From: Pseudomonas sp. RC10
GTDB lineage: Bacteria; Pseudomonadota; Gammaproteobacteria; Pseudomonadales; Pseudomonadaceae
Reading direction: 5' to 3'
DNA: 64,000 bases
NCBI RefSeq assembly: GCF_038397775.1
Contig: NZ_CP151650.1
Span: forward strand, 4,278,001 to 4,342,000
Under the pieces are notes generated by a model. That model ran no database searches and was not told where the DNA came from. It worked only from the letters and a program-made list of their open reading frames with translations. Positions 45,097-53,765 of this stretch are shown here, in pieces. The position numbers and the translations under genes were made by a program. The first letter of the stretch is position 1; the number at the start of each line of letters is the position of its first letter.

Positions 45097-45846
45097 ATGC
45101 GCCGTACCCGCTATTCGATCAAACAGCGCTTGGGCGTGTTATCGGCCAGCGTCCTGGTGCTGGTGTGCCTGAGCGCCCAGGCCGAGACGATGCACGTCGT
45201 CACCGAGGATTCCTCCTACAGCTGGCTCCAGGACGGCAAAGTCGCGGGCCCGGCCAGCGAGATCGTCGAAAAGACCCTCGTCAATGCAGGACTCAAGGAT
45301 TACCACATGGCCCTGTACCCGTGGGCGCGGGCGTACGACATGGCGCGGCTCGAACCGAACGTGGTGATTTACCCCATGATCCGCAACGCCGAGCGCGAGA
45401 CGCAGTTTCACTGGGTGGGCGAGCTCGAACCGGTGATCCAGGTGTTCTTCAAACTGCGCGAGCGAAAAGACGTCGCTGTCGGCACGCTGCAAGACGCGAA
45501 GAAATTCACCATTGGCGTCGTCCGTGACGACGCCCGCCAGCAATACCTGGAAAGCCAGCATTTCAGCCGAATGGTGGTCTCCGCCAACAACCTCGACAAC
45601 CTGCGCAAGCTGCTCAGCGGCCAAGTTGCACTGGTGCCCATGCCCGAGCGAGAAGCCCGCGACCAGTGCCGCGACCTGAACGTCTCCTTCGACCTGCTGG
45701 AAAACGTGTACACCATCGACGACCTTTCCCAGAGCCTCTACATTGCCCTCAGCCTGAAAACCCCGCCTGACACGGTCCAGCGCGTGACCCAGGCCTTCGC
45801 TCAGTTGAAAGCAGACGGGAGCGTGGCGAAGGCGCTGGCACCGTAG
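45097..45846 (+). CDS. periplasmic substrate-binding protein (SBP_bac_3 family), downstream of diguanylate cyclase
   Basis: A 249-aa exported protein with a signal peptide (LGVLSASVLVLVCLSAQA-E). It is related to the binding protein at 42956: YPWARAYDMARLEPNVVIYP matches PWARAYDLALHDPNVLIYS, followed in both by an ERE...F.WVG segment. AGGGAGA precedes the ATG, 21 bases after the cyclase stop. Three-gene operon SBP-GGDEF-SBP without transport genes. Ligand unknown. Confidence 0.87.
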   Translation: MRRTRYSIKQRLGVLSASVLVLVCLSAQAETMHVVTEDSSYSWLQDGKVAGPASEIVEKTLVNAGLKDYHMALYPWARAYDMARLEPNVVIYPMIRNAERETQFHWVGELEPVIQVFFKLRERKDVAVGTLQDAKKFTIGVVRDDARQQYLESQHFSRMVVSANNLDNLRKLLSGQVALVPMPEREARDQCRDLNVSFDLLENVYTIDDLSQSLYIALSLKTPPDTVQRVTQAFAQLKADGSVAKALAP

Positions 45847-45894
45847 AGGGGGCCCGTCACGTTTTGGCGCCCCCTGTCGCCACGCCGTTCTCAT

Positions 45895-46389
45895 TTATCC
45901 CTGCCGCTGCGGCACCACCGCCTGCAGCAGTTTGCCGAAATGATCGGCGGTGAACGCCACCGGCTCCGAGTCCTTGACGCCTACGGTTTTCTTCAACAGC
46001 CAGTCACGACGCAGTGGGTCCAGTTGCAGGCTGTATTTTTCTTGCCCGTGCAGGCTCACACCTGCCAGCGACACGCTGACCTGGCCCTTGGCACCCATGG
46101 CGTCCGGCACGAACGCCACCTCATGATTGCCCAGAAAAAAGCTCATGCGCCGGGTCATGAACGGTGAGTTCTCATCCGGGTAACCCTTGCCTTGAGCCAG
46201 GTGAGGTTCGTACTCGAAACGCGTCTGGTCAGCGTCGATCAAGGGCTTCAGCCAAGTCCCGACCTGCGCGTAAAGCGCTTCGATGCTGGCATTCCACTGC
46301 GCCAGATCGTCCTGAAAACGTTGCTGTTTCTGTTCTTCGTAGCGTTGATTGGCCGCCAGCAGATCGCTGAGGCGTTGAATCTCGTCCAT
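45895..46389 (-). CDS. hypothetical protein (164 aa)
   Basis: A 164-aa soluble protein without signal peptide or membrane segment. The N-terminal ~50 residues are a predicted charged helix (LSDLLAANQRYEEQKQQRFQ); the rest is beta-rich (VSVSLAGVSLHGQEKYSLQL). No family is recognised. Codon use resembles neighbours. It converges with the SBP gene, and a hairpin without T-tract lies between. Confidence 0.65.
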   Translation of the reverse strand: MDEIQRLSDLLAANQRYEEQKQQRFQDDLAQWNASIEALYAQVGTWLKPLIDADQTRFEYEPHLAQGKGYPDENSPFMTRRMSFFLGNHEVAFVPDAMGAKGQVSVSLAGVSLHGQEKYSLQLDPLRRDWLLKKTVGVKDSEPVAFTADHFGKLLQAVVPQRQG

Positions 46390-46483
46390 AACGGCGATTC
46401 CCGGTTCACGCAGCCGAGTATTCGGATGCGTGAAGGAAGGGTGGCACAGCCACGGCAGGGTGTCGCGTCAGATCGTCGAACGA

Positions 46484-46837
46484 TCAGGATTTAGGCGGGA
46501 TGACTTCCAGTTGCGACAGGCGATGGCCCTTGACCAGCGCTGCGTCGATGTCGGTCTTGGCGGTTTCGGCGGCAGCCTGGGAATCGAACGGGCCGATCAT
46601 CACCACTTCCTTGCCTTCGACCTTGACCACGTACGACGGGTAATGGTGCTCGACCAGCCAGTAGGCCATGTCGCTCAAGGCTTCTTTCAAATGAACGCGA
46701 ATGGTCCACTGCGATGAAGCCGGGGTCGGGGCTTCCGCGACCGAATCGGTGGCCGGAACCTTGGCGGGCGTCGCCGGTTTACCACCGTCGCACCCTGCCA
46801 GCATCAGCACCGCCACCATCATTGCCATCTTGCGCAC
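46484..46837 (-). CDS. SPOR-domain lipoprotein
   Basis: A 117-aa protein starting at GTG with GAGGAG ahead. The short lipoprotein signal RKMAMMVAVLMLAGC puts the lipid-bearing Cys at residue 16. A linker rich in Pro/Ala follows, then a SPOR-like domain (TIRVHLKEALSDMAYWLVEH, VVKVEGKEVVMIGPFDSQAA). SPOR domains bind denuded peptidoglycan, often at the septum. The signal has few preceding residues, so the start could differ. Confidence 0.78.
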   Translation of the reverse strand: MRKMAMMVAVLMLAGCDGGKPATPAKVPATDSVAEAPTPASSQWTIRVHLKEALSDMAYWLVEHHYPSYVVKVEGKEVVMIGPFDSQAAAETAKTDIDAALVKGHRLSQLEVIPPKS

Positions 46838-47106
46838 GTCTGTCGCTCCTCGGTTGAAGTGGCGAGAGTCTATCACCGTGGACCTGACCAAGAAGCAGGG
46901 TAAAGAATCGATGAATGGGGTGCGGGCACTGTGAATCAACGTTGGCGCGCCAAAGCTGCGACGTTCCGACGCGGGTCAAACGGGATATTGATCGCAGGCG
47001 GCGCAAATAGATGGAACCGGTTCTGGACGCGTCCACCTAATGATCAGCTTGGGGAGGTTTCCACAAGCCCTGTGCCAATCCGGGCACATTTTGAGAGGTG
47101 GTTAAC

Positions 47107-47346
47107 GTGGCTAAAGATGACAAGAAAAGCAAAGGCGAAGCGACGAAAGCCAGCAAGGACCTGAAGGATAAAAAAGCGACGTCGGCGAAAAAAGCGGCCG
47201 CGGCTTCAGCGCTGTCCAAATCTTCCGAAAAGAAAGACAAGAAGAAAGACGCTGAGCCGAAAAAATCGGCCAAGAAGGCTGACAGCAAGCCTGAAAAGGC
47301 CAAGAAGTCAGAGAAAGCCGACAAGCCTGCAAAAAAGAAAAAGTGA
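47107..47346 (+). CDS. lysine/alanine-rich histone H1-like small protein
   Basis: A 79-aa, extremely basic low-complexity protein made of Lys, Ala, Ser, Asp and Glu (for example KKAAAASALSKSSEKKDKKK; ends KPAKKKK). It resembles the KP/AK-rich tails of bacterial histone H1-like proteins and AlgP, but is shorter and lacks a run of KPAA repeats. Non-specific nucleic-acid binding is a reasonable guess. GTG start with GAGAGG 8 bases ahead; a GTG 9 bases earlier is possible. A terminator hairpin follows. Confidence 0.72.
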   Translation: MAKDDKKSKGEATKASKDLKDKKATSAKKAAAASALSKSSEKKDKKKDAEPKKSAKKADSKPEKAKKSEKADKPAKKKK

Positions 47347-47358
47347 CACCGGTCATTC

Positions 47359-47385
47359 GCTAGGGCTTCACGCCCTAGCTTCTCC
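47359..47385 (+). terminator. terminator hairpin after the lysine-rich gene
   Basis: GCTAGGGC-TTCAC-GCCCTAGC is a perfect 8-bp stem, followed by TTCTCC. The T-tract is weak, so efficiency is uncertain. Confidence 0.6.
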
Positions 47386-47443
47386 GGCTGTAGATCGTCC
47401 CTGCGCACACTCCGCCATCGATCAAGCAGAGCAAAGGTTTTGA

Positions 47444-48616
47444 TCAGGCGCCCTCGCCCAACTCGCGCATCACCGCATACAGCGCCGATTTCGCTTCAAA
47501 GCCCACGCCCGGGATGTCGGGCAGGCCAACGTAGCTGTTCTCGACTTGGATGCCATCAGCAAAGCCCCCGAATGGCTGGAACACATCCGGGTAGGATTCA
47601 TTGCCACCCAGATGCAGGCCAGCGGCGATGTTCAGCGACATCTGATGTCCACCGTGAGGCACGACGCGGCGAGAGGACCAACCCAGCTCTTTCATCACGT
47701 CCAGCGTGCGCAGGTATTCCACGAGGCCGTAGGACAACGCGCAGTCGAATTGCAGGAAATCGCGATCCGGACGCATGCCGCCATGGCGCAGCAGGTTGCG
47801 GGCGTCTTGGTGGGAGAACAGGTTTTCGCCCGTCGCCATCGGCAGCTCGTAGTGGTTGGCCAGCTCGGCTTGCAGCGCGTAGTCCAGCGGATCGCCCACC
47901 TCTTCGTACCAGAACAGGTTGTAGGGCTTGATCGCTTCGGCGTAGGCAATACCCGTCTTCAGGTCGAAACGGCCGTTGGCGTCCACGGCCAGGCGCTGAC
48001 CGTCGCCTACCACTTCCAGCACGGCTTCGATGCGGCGCAGGTCTTCTGCCAGCGGCACGGCGCCGATCTTCATTTTCACCACGTCATAGCCGCGATCCAG
48101 ATAGCTCTGCATCTCAGCCTTGAGCTTGGTCTGGTCCTTGCCGGGGTAATAATAGCCCCCCGCCGCATACACCCACACCTTGTCGTCCGCCACGCCATCG
48201 CGGTACCGGTCGGCCAGCAGGCGATACAAGGGTTTGCCCTCGATCTTCGCAACCGCGTCCCACACCGCCATGTCAATCGTTCCCACCGCCACCGAGCGCT
48301 CGCCGTGACCGCCCGGTTTTTCGTTGGTCATCAGGGTTTTCCAGATGGCGAACGGGTCGAGGTTGTCATGTTCCTGATCGATCAGCGATTCCGGGTCGGC
48401 TTCCAGCACACGGGCCAGAAAACGGTCGCGCATCAGGGCACCCTGTCCGTAACGGCCGTTGGAGTTGAAGCCGTAACCAATCACCGGCTTGCCATCGCGA
48501 ATGACGTCGGTGATCACCGCGACCACCGAACAGGTCATTTTGGAAAAATCGATGTAGGCATTGGCAATCGGCGAAGCAATGGAAACCGTCTTTTCGCGAA
48601 TATCGACGATACGCAT
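47444..48616 (-). CDS. tarD: D(-)-tartrate dehydratase
   Basis: A 390-aa enolase-superfamily enzyme that aligns along its length with the D-tartrate dehydratase I know from Bradyrhizobium. Diagnostic segments: NAYIDFSKMT, GYGFNSNGRYGQG, NEKPGGHGERSVAVGTIDMA and YAAGGYYYPGK. Catalytic/metal residues: K181-M-K183, D212 (AVDANGRF), E238/E239 (YEEVGDP), E264 (ATGENL) and the general acid-base H321 (PHGGHQMSLN). It dehydrates D-tartrate to oxaloacetate. GGAGT precedes the ATG. Divergent from a LysR gene, its probable activator. Confidence 0.9.
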   Translation of the reverse strand: MRIVDIREKTVSIASPIANAYIDFSKMTCSVVAVITDVIRDGKPVIGYGFNSNGRYGQGALMRDRFLARVLEADPESLIDQEHDNLDPFAIWKTLMTNEKPGGHGERSVAVGTIDMAVWDAVAKIEGKPLYRLLADRYRDGVADDKVWVYAAGGYYYPGKDQTKLKAEMQSYLDRGYDVVKMKIGAVPLAEDLRRIEAVLEVVGDGQRLAVDANGRFDLKTGIAYAEAIKPYNLFWYEEVGDPLDYALQAELANHYELPMATGENLFSHQDARNLLRHGGMRPDRDFLQFDCALSYGLVEYLRTLDVMKELGWSSRRVVPHGGHQMSLNIAAGLHLGGNESYPDVFQPFGGFADGIQVENSYVGLPDIPGVGFEAKSALYAVMRELGEGA

Positions 48617-48736
48617 GAAGTCACTCCTATTGTTTTCAGTGAAAGGTGCAGCGCGTGTTGGGTCTCACTCTAGGGCTGGACCTTTCGCGACGGCCAATGC
48701 TAAAAACGCGGCACTCAATGCGCGGACGGCATCACG

Positions 48737-49615
48737 ATGGAACTGGTTTGGCTGGAAGACTTCAATGCGCTGGCCCAAAGCGGCAATTTCTCCCGCGCTG
48801 CCGAATTGCGCCACGTCACGCAACCCGCCTTCAGCCGCAGGATTCGGGCGTTGGAGACGTGGGTCGGGGTCGATCTGTTCGAACGCACCACCCAAGGGGC
48901 GACCCTGACTGACGCGGGCCAGCACATGCTCGCCAACGCGCAAGAGATGACCCGGCGCGTGTACCAGATGCGCCAGGAAGCGCGGGAGGTCGCCGGAAAG
49001 CAGGCACGTTCGTTGCACTTCGCCGCGACCCACTCGCTCTCGTTCACGTTCTTTCCCGGCTGGGTCAGAGCGGCAGAACGTACCAGCCCTATCGAGGCCA
49101 TTCGCCTGCACTCGGACAACATGCGGGTGTGTGAGCAGATGTTGTTGGGCGGCGAAGTGCAGTTTTTGCTGTGCCACCAGCACCCAGAGGTCCCGCCGCT
49201 GTTTCCGGCCGAGTCCTTTTATTCCAAAGTGGTGGGAACCGATGTCCTGATTCCCCTCGGTGCCGGGGCTCAGGAACTCTCCGCCGAGCGCGCGTTAGGC
49301 GGTCCGCAGCCATTGTTGGGGTACACCGCCGAGTCCGGGCTGGGCCGAATCGTGTCCGCACGGTTGCGCAAAGAACCCCAGCCACCCCACTTGCAGACCG
49401 TGTTCAGCTCTCACCTGGCGGCGGTTTTGCTGTCGATGGCGCTGGAGGGAAAGGGTTTCGCGTGGTTGCCCAGGACCCTCGCCGAGCCGGAAATGACCAA
49501 CGGGAAATTGTGCCGGGCGCTGGACGAACACTGGGACATCCCGATGGAAATCCGCCTGTTCAGACCGAGCATGGCGTTGAGCGATTTCGCCGAAGATTTC
49601 TGGGCGAAGCTCTAG
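48737..49615 (+). CDS. LysR-family regulator, divergent from tarD
   Basis: A 292-aa LysR: MELVWLEDFNALAQSGNFSR, HVTQPAFSRRIRALETWVGV, effector domain LHFAATHSLSFTFFPGWVRA. It is of the branch with a long insertion before the second lobe. 120 bases separate its start from tarD on the other strand, so it likely controls tarD in response to tartrate or a related sugar acid. Confidence 0.9.
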   Translation: MELVWLEDFNALAQSGNFSRAAELRHVTQPAFSRRIRALETWVGVDLFERTTQGATLTDAGQHMLANAQEMTRRVYQMRQEAREVAGKQARSLHFAATHSLSFTFFPGWVRAAERTSPIEAIRLHSDNMRVCEQMLLGGEVQFLLCHQHPEVPPLFPAESFYSKVVGTDVLIPLGAGAQELSAERALGGPQPLLGYTAESGLGRIVSARLRKEPQPPHLQTVFSSHLAAVLLSMALEGKGFAWLPRTLAEPEMTNGKLCRALDEHWDIPMEIRLFRPSMALSDFAEDFWAKL

Positions 49616-49861
49616 CCTTTGATCGCCCCGCTCACCCGCGGCCTGAACGGCGGTGGCACGAATCCACTTCAGCCAGCACGAAGGCGGTGTATCGCGCTAC
49701 AATCGCCGGGATTTGGACGACAAACGTCGTAACACCTCTCTCACCCGTGCACCGGCGAACGTGCTTTGATTCAGTTGTTTTTCCATGTCGCCCGACCACA
49801 CCGAACGCCATGCTGGCATTGTGGTCAATGACTCACATGCCCCGCTAGATACCGAATTAAC

Positions 49862-50527
49862 GTGAATACGCCCATTTCCCCGACGACGGCGCCGATGACC
49901 AGCAGCCCGCCCTCGCAGCCCGATCCCGCGCAATGGATCATCTGCGAACACTGCGATTCGCTCTACCACGCCCAGCCGTTGAGCAAAGGGGAATCCGCGT
50001 ATTGCTTGCGCTGTGCGGCGGTTCTCAACCGTGGCCACCGCATGACCATTGAACAGATGCTGGCGCTGAGCGTTGCGGCGGGGATCATGTTCATCTTCGC
50101 CAACGTGTTTCCGGTCATCAGTATCAGCATGAAGGGCCTGTACAACCAGGTGACCCTCTGGGGTTCGGTCGAAGCGCTGGCTCAGGGGCAGATCACCTTG
50201 ATCGCGATGGTGGCCGGGCTGGCGATCATTCTCGCCCCCGCCCTTCAAATCGCACTGCTGTTCTGGGTACTGGTGCACGCGCGACGCAACGAAATCGCCC
50301 CCGGCTTCAAGACCTGCATGCGCACGCTGGAACACTTGCGGCCCTGGAGCATGCTGGAAGTCTGTCTGCTGGGCATTCTGGTGGCGATCATCAAACTCGG
50401 CGGGATGCTTGACGTTCATCCCGGCGTCGGCCTTTGGGCCATGGCCATGCTCATGGTGCTGATCGTCCTGATCGCGGGTAAAGACATCCGCAGGCTGTGG
50501 GACGATTTGGGGGTCGAGCCCGAATGA
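49862..50527 (+). CDS. pqiA: PqiA-family protein, first half (paraquat-inducible protein A)
   Basis: A 221-aa membrane protein with a zinc-ribbon-like Cys set (CEHCDSLYHAQPLSKGESAY-C..C) at residues about 29-53, then four helices (MLALSVAAGIMFIFANVFPV; ITLIAMVAGLAIILAPALQI; LEVCLLGILVAIIKLGG; MAMLMVLIVLIAGKDI). PqiA/LetA proteins work with MCE proteins in lipid transport between membranes. E. coli PqiA is one chain holding two such halves; here they are two genes. GTG start without clear ribosome site. TACAAT at 49698 may be the -10. Confidence 0.87.
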   Translation: MNTPISPTTAPMTSSPPSQPDPAQWIICEHCDSLYHAQPLSKGESAYCLRCAAVLNRGHRMTIEQMLALSVAAGIMFIFANVFPVISISMKGLYNQVTLWGSVEALAQGQITLIAMVAGLAIILAPALQIALLFWVLVHARRNEIAPGFKTCMRTLEHLRPWSMLEVCLLGILVAIIKLGGMLDVHPGVGLWAMAMLMVLIVLIAGKDIRRLWDDLGVEPE

Positions 50528-51138
50528 ACGGCATCCCCTACGCCCGCGAACGCCAGGTCACGCTCTGCCATGTCTGCTCTTACGTCTGCCCGGAAGACGT
50601 CGAGGTCTGCCCACGCTGCGATTCGGCGGTGCACCGGCGCAAACCCAACAGCCTGACGCGCACCTGGGCATTTCTCATCGCGGGGCTGATTTTCTACATC
50701 CCGGCCAATACGCTGCCCGTGATGTTCACGACGCTGCTGGGCAGTGCCAGTGAAAACACCATCATGAGCGGTGTCATCGAATTCGCCGAGGGCGGCTCCT
50801 GGGACATCGCGATTCTGATTTTCATCGCCAGCGTGCTGGTGCCGTGCATCAAGTTTCTGGTGCTGGGCATGCTGTTGATCACCTGCCAGCGCCGCAGCCA
50901 ATGGGCCATGCGTGAGCGTTCCCGGCTTTACCGTTTCATCGAGCTGATCGGCTACTGGTCGATGCTCGACGTGCTGGTGGTCGCCCTGGTGGCGGCACTG
51001 GTCCAGTTTCGCGGGCTCAGCACCATCGAGCCGCGACTGGGCATCCTGTTCTTTGGTTTGGTGGTGGTGATGACGATGCTGGCCGCCATGAGTTTCGATC
51101 CCCGGTTGATCTGGGACGCAGAGGTTGAAGATGTCTGA
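50524..51138 (+). CDS. pqiA: PqiA-family protein, second half
   Basis: A 204-aa protein with another CxxC pair (CHVCSYVCPEDVEVCPRC) and four helices (AFLIAGLIFYIPANTLPVMF; IAILIFIASVLVPCIKFLVL; IELIGYWSMLDVLVVALVAA; LGILFFGLVVVMTMLAAMSF). The segment YWSMLDV is typical of PqiA. It overlaps the preceding half by 4 bases (ATGA) and the next gene by 8, so all are one operon. Confidence 0.87.
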   Translation: MNGIPYARERQVTLCHVCSYVCPEDVEVCPRCDSAVHRRKPNSLTRTWAFLIAGLIFYIPANTLPVMFTTLLGSASENTIMSGVIEFAEGGSWDIAILIFIASVLVPCIKFLVLGMLLITCQRRSQWAMRERSRLYRFIELIGYWSMLDVLVVALVAALVQFRGLSTIEPRLGILFFGLVVVMTMLAAMSFDPRLIWDAEVEDV

Positions 51139-52813
51139 TAACGCCCTCCCCCCGTCGGCCCCGGAGCCTGCACGACCGCAGGTCAAGGCCCGCAAAGCCC
51201 GTATTTCGCTGGTCTGGCTGGTGCCGATCGTCGCCGGTGTCATTGGCTTGTCGATGGTCATTCACGACTTTCTCAACGTCGGGCCGAAGGTCGTGGTCAG
51301 TTTTCTGACCGCCGAAGGCCTGGAAGCCAAGAAAACCCAGGTCAAGTACAAGAACGTGGTGATCGGCACGGTGACCGACATCGCCTTGAGCGACGACCGT
51401 ACGCACATTCTGGCGACCATCGAACTCAATCAATCGGCCACCCCCTTTACCCGCGCCGACTCGCAATACTGGGTCGTACGCCCACGCATCGGGGCACATG
51501 GCGTGTCTGGCGTGGACACCCTGCTGTCCGGGGCTTTCATCGGCGCCGACGCGGGCAGTTCGGACAAAACCGAAAAGAATTTCATCGGCCTTGAAAACCC
51601 GCCGCCGGTCACCTTCGGCGAGAAAGGCAAACGCTTCATTTTGCACACCGACGACCTCGGCTCACTCGACATCGGCTCGCCGATTTACTTCCGGCGCATT
51701 CAAGTGGGCCAAGTGGTGGCTTATGAGCTGGCGAAAGACGGCAAGGGCGTGGACATCGAAATCTTCGTCAATTCACCCAACGATCAATACGTGCTCACGG
51801 ATTCGCGCTTCTGGAACGCCAGCGGGGTGGACGTCAGCCTGGGCGCGGCGGGTTTGAAAGTGTCGACGCAATCGCTCACCTCGATCATCTCCGGCGGCAT
51901 CGCCTTCCGCGAACCGAAGTACAGCCCGGACGCCAAGCCCGCCAACGCCAACGCCGAATTCAAATTGTTCGAGGACCAGACCACAGCACTTGCGCCTCCG
52001 GACGGCGAGCCGAAATACATCCGCATGCGCTTCAATCAGTCGCTCAGAGGCCTGGTGGTCAACGCCCCGGTGGACTTTCTTGGCGTGAACATCGGGCGGG
52101 TGGTTTCGGTGGATCTGGACTATGACCCGGCGACGGGAACGTTCCCCGGCGTCGTTGGCGCCGTCATTTACCCGCAGCGGCTCGGCGCGGCCAATGACAA
52201 ACTCAAGGAACAGGCCGGTGGTGGCGACGAAGAAGAACAGACGTCACGGATTCTGGGACGCTTCGTCGAACGCGGGCTGAGGGCGCAAGTGCGCACCGGC
52301 AACCTGCTGACCGGCCAGTTGTACGTGGCCATGGATTTTGATCCCAAAGCCCCAAGAATTGCCTACGACCCTAAAGCGCGACCGCTGGAAATCCCGACCG
52401 TGGGCGGCAGCTTCGACAAATTGCAGGAGCAACTTCAGGCCTTCGTCGACAAGCTGGGCAAGATCCCCATCGACGATCTGGCAAAAAACCTCAATGGCAG
52501 CCTGATCGAACTGCAAAAGACCATGAAAACCGTCAACGGTCAGGTCCTTCCGCAAATGACCGGCACTTTGCAACAGGCGCAGAAAACCCTCGGCAATGCC
52601 AACGACACGCTGTCGGACGACTCGCCTGCGCGGCAGCAACTGGGTCAGGCGCTGGATGAAGTGCAGCGCACCGCCCGCTCGGTTCGGGTGCTGACCGACT
52701 TCCTCAGTCGCCACCCCGAATCGCTGATTCGTGGCCGCTCCGGCGATGCCGCACCCGGTTCCTACAAAGGTTCGTCCTCTTCCCGTGAAATTGCTCCGGA
52801 GCCTGCCCAATGA
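51131..52813 (+). CDS. pqiB: PqiB-family MCE protein (intermembrane lipid transport)
   Basis: A 560-aa protein: one N-terminal helix (ISLVWLVPIVAGVIGLSMVI, residues about 26-45) and three MCE domains beginning near GPKVVVSFLTAEGLEAKKTQ, FILHTDDLGSLDIGSPIYFR and KYIRMRFNQSLRGLVVNAPV. A helical C-terminal region follows (LPQMTGTLQQAQKTLGNAND). PqiB hexamers form a tube across the periplasm. GAGGTTGAAG precedes the ATG. Confidence 0.92.
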   Translation: MSDNALPPSAPEPARPQVKARKARISLVWLVPIVAGVIGLSMVIHDFLNVGPKVVVSFLTAEGLEAKKTQVKYKNVVIGTVTDIALSDDRTHILATIELNQSATPFTRADSQYWVVRPRIGAHGVSGVDTLLSGAFIGADAGSSDKTEKNFIGLENPPPVTFGEKGKRFILHTDDLGSLDIGSPIYFRRIQVGQVVAYELAKDGKGVDIEIFVNSPNDQYVLTDSRFWNASGVDVSLGAAGLKVSTQSLTSIISGGIAFREPKYSPDAKPANANAEFKLFEDQTTALAPPDGEPKYIRMRFNQSLRGLVVNAPVDFLGVNIGRVVSVDLDYDPATGTFPGVVGAVIYPQRLGAANDKLKEQAGGGDEEEQTSRILGRFVERGLRAQVRTGNLLTGQLYVAMDFDPKAPRIAYDPKARPLEIPTVGGSFDKLQEQLQAFVDKLGKIPIDDLAKNLNGSLIELQKTMKTVNGQVLPQMTGTLQQAQKTLGNANDTLSDDSPARQQLGQALDEVQRTARSVRVLTDFLSRHPESLIRGRSGDAAPGSYKGSSSSREIAPEPAQ

Positions 52814-53421
52814 CTGTGCGTACTCACCTGCTGGCCGTCGTCTGCGCGCTGAGCCTTGGCGCCTGTTCGTCGACGCCGACGCATTACTACACCCTGATCG
52901 CCCCCGCTGCTCAGGGCTCGGCGGGTGTCACGCCAGCCCCCTTTCAGTTCGAGATGCAGCCGGTGCTGATGGCCGTTCAGGTGGATCAGCCGCCGCTGGT
53001 CGTTCGTCAGGGCAACGGCAGCCTGGCCATTCTGGAAAACGAGCGCTGGGGCGCGCCGTTGGGAGATGAATTTCACGACGCGCTGACCGGGGAGCTGGAA
53101 CGTCGCTTCGGTTCTCGCGATCTGGCCGGCTTGCCCAAACAGAGCGACCAGCCGGTTCTGACGGTCCGAACGGACGTGCGTCGCTTCGAGTCGGTGCTGG
53201 ATCAATACGCCTTGATCGATGTCGTCTGGAACTTGAGCCTGCGTGCCGACGGCAGCAAACGCCAGACCCTCACCTGCAGCAGCGTGATTCGCCAGCCTGC
53301 CGGGACGGGTATGGAAAATCTGGTCATTGCCCATCAAAAAGCCGTGTCCAGCCTGGCTAATGCCATCGCCAAAACCGCAAATGAATGGGCTCGAAACACG
53401 ACAGCCCGCTGCCCTTCCTGA
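52810..53421 (+). CDS. pqiC: PqiC-family outer-membrane lipoprotein (ABC auxiliary lipoprotein)
   Basis: A 203-aa lipoprotein with lipobox LSLGACSSTPTHYYTL (Cys at residue 18). The mature part is a DUF330/PqiC domain: THYYTLIAPA at the front, VQVDQPPLVVRQGNGSLAIL and the usual ERWGAPLGDEFHDALTGELE. PqiC joins PqiB to the outer membrane. It overlaps pqiB by 4 bases. Confidence 0.88.
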   Translation: MTVRTHLLAVVCALSLGACSSTPTHYYTLIAPAAQGSAGVTPAPFQFEMQPVLMAVQVDQPPLVVRQGNGSLAILENERWGAPLGDEFHDALTGELERRFGSRDLAGLPKQSDQPVLTVRTDVRRFESVLDQYALIDVVWNLSLRADGSKRQTLTCSSVIRQPAGTGMENLVIAHQKAVSSLANAIAKTANEWARNTTARCPS

Positions 53422-53765
53422 TTAAACATTCCGTTTAAGCGGCTTTCTGTCCGGGAGGCCGCTGGCGTCGCGGCTGCCCTAATTCTCACTCGCAACTTAT
53501 ACAGAAAAGCCATTTCGTACAGCTATTAACAAAAATAGATCATACGTACGTTTCACGAAATATCTTTAACAACCGATTGGATCCCTTTCCACTTCAATCG
53601 GATGTTCTGTATTGTCACCACATCGTTCATACACTCTCTACGAAACTTCGACGAAATGATTGAGCGCTTTGATTAATCATTCATTCAACTTTACTTGTGT
53701 TATGCGTACACCCGCTTGCTGCCGGGCCGACGAAGGCCACCTGCGGATGGACGCTGGAGGCTCAT
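53422..53765. other. AT-rich intergenic stretch between pqiC and XRE gene
   Basis: 344 bases, clearly richer in A/T than the surroundings from 53480 on. It opens with TTAAAC-ATTCC-GTTTAA (53422-53438), then AGCGGC/GCCGCT arms (53437-53464) that may end pqiC transcription without a T-tract. TACGTACG near 53544 is palindromic and could be an operator for the XRE protein. No convincing gene; promoter for the XRE gene is presumed here. Confidence 0.5.

Noticed and set aside
45846..45880. Hairpin GGGGGC...GCCCCC as a terminator
   Set aside because: The arms pair but no T-tract follows on either strand, so intrinsic termination is not supported.
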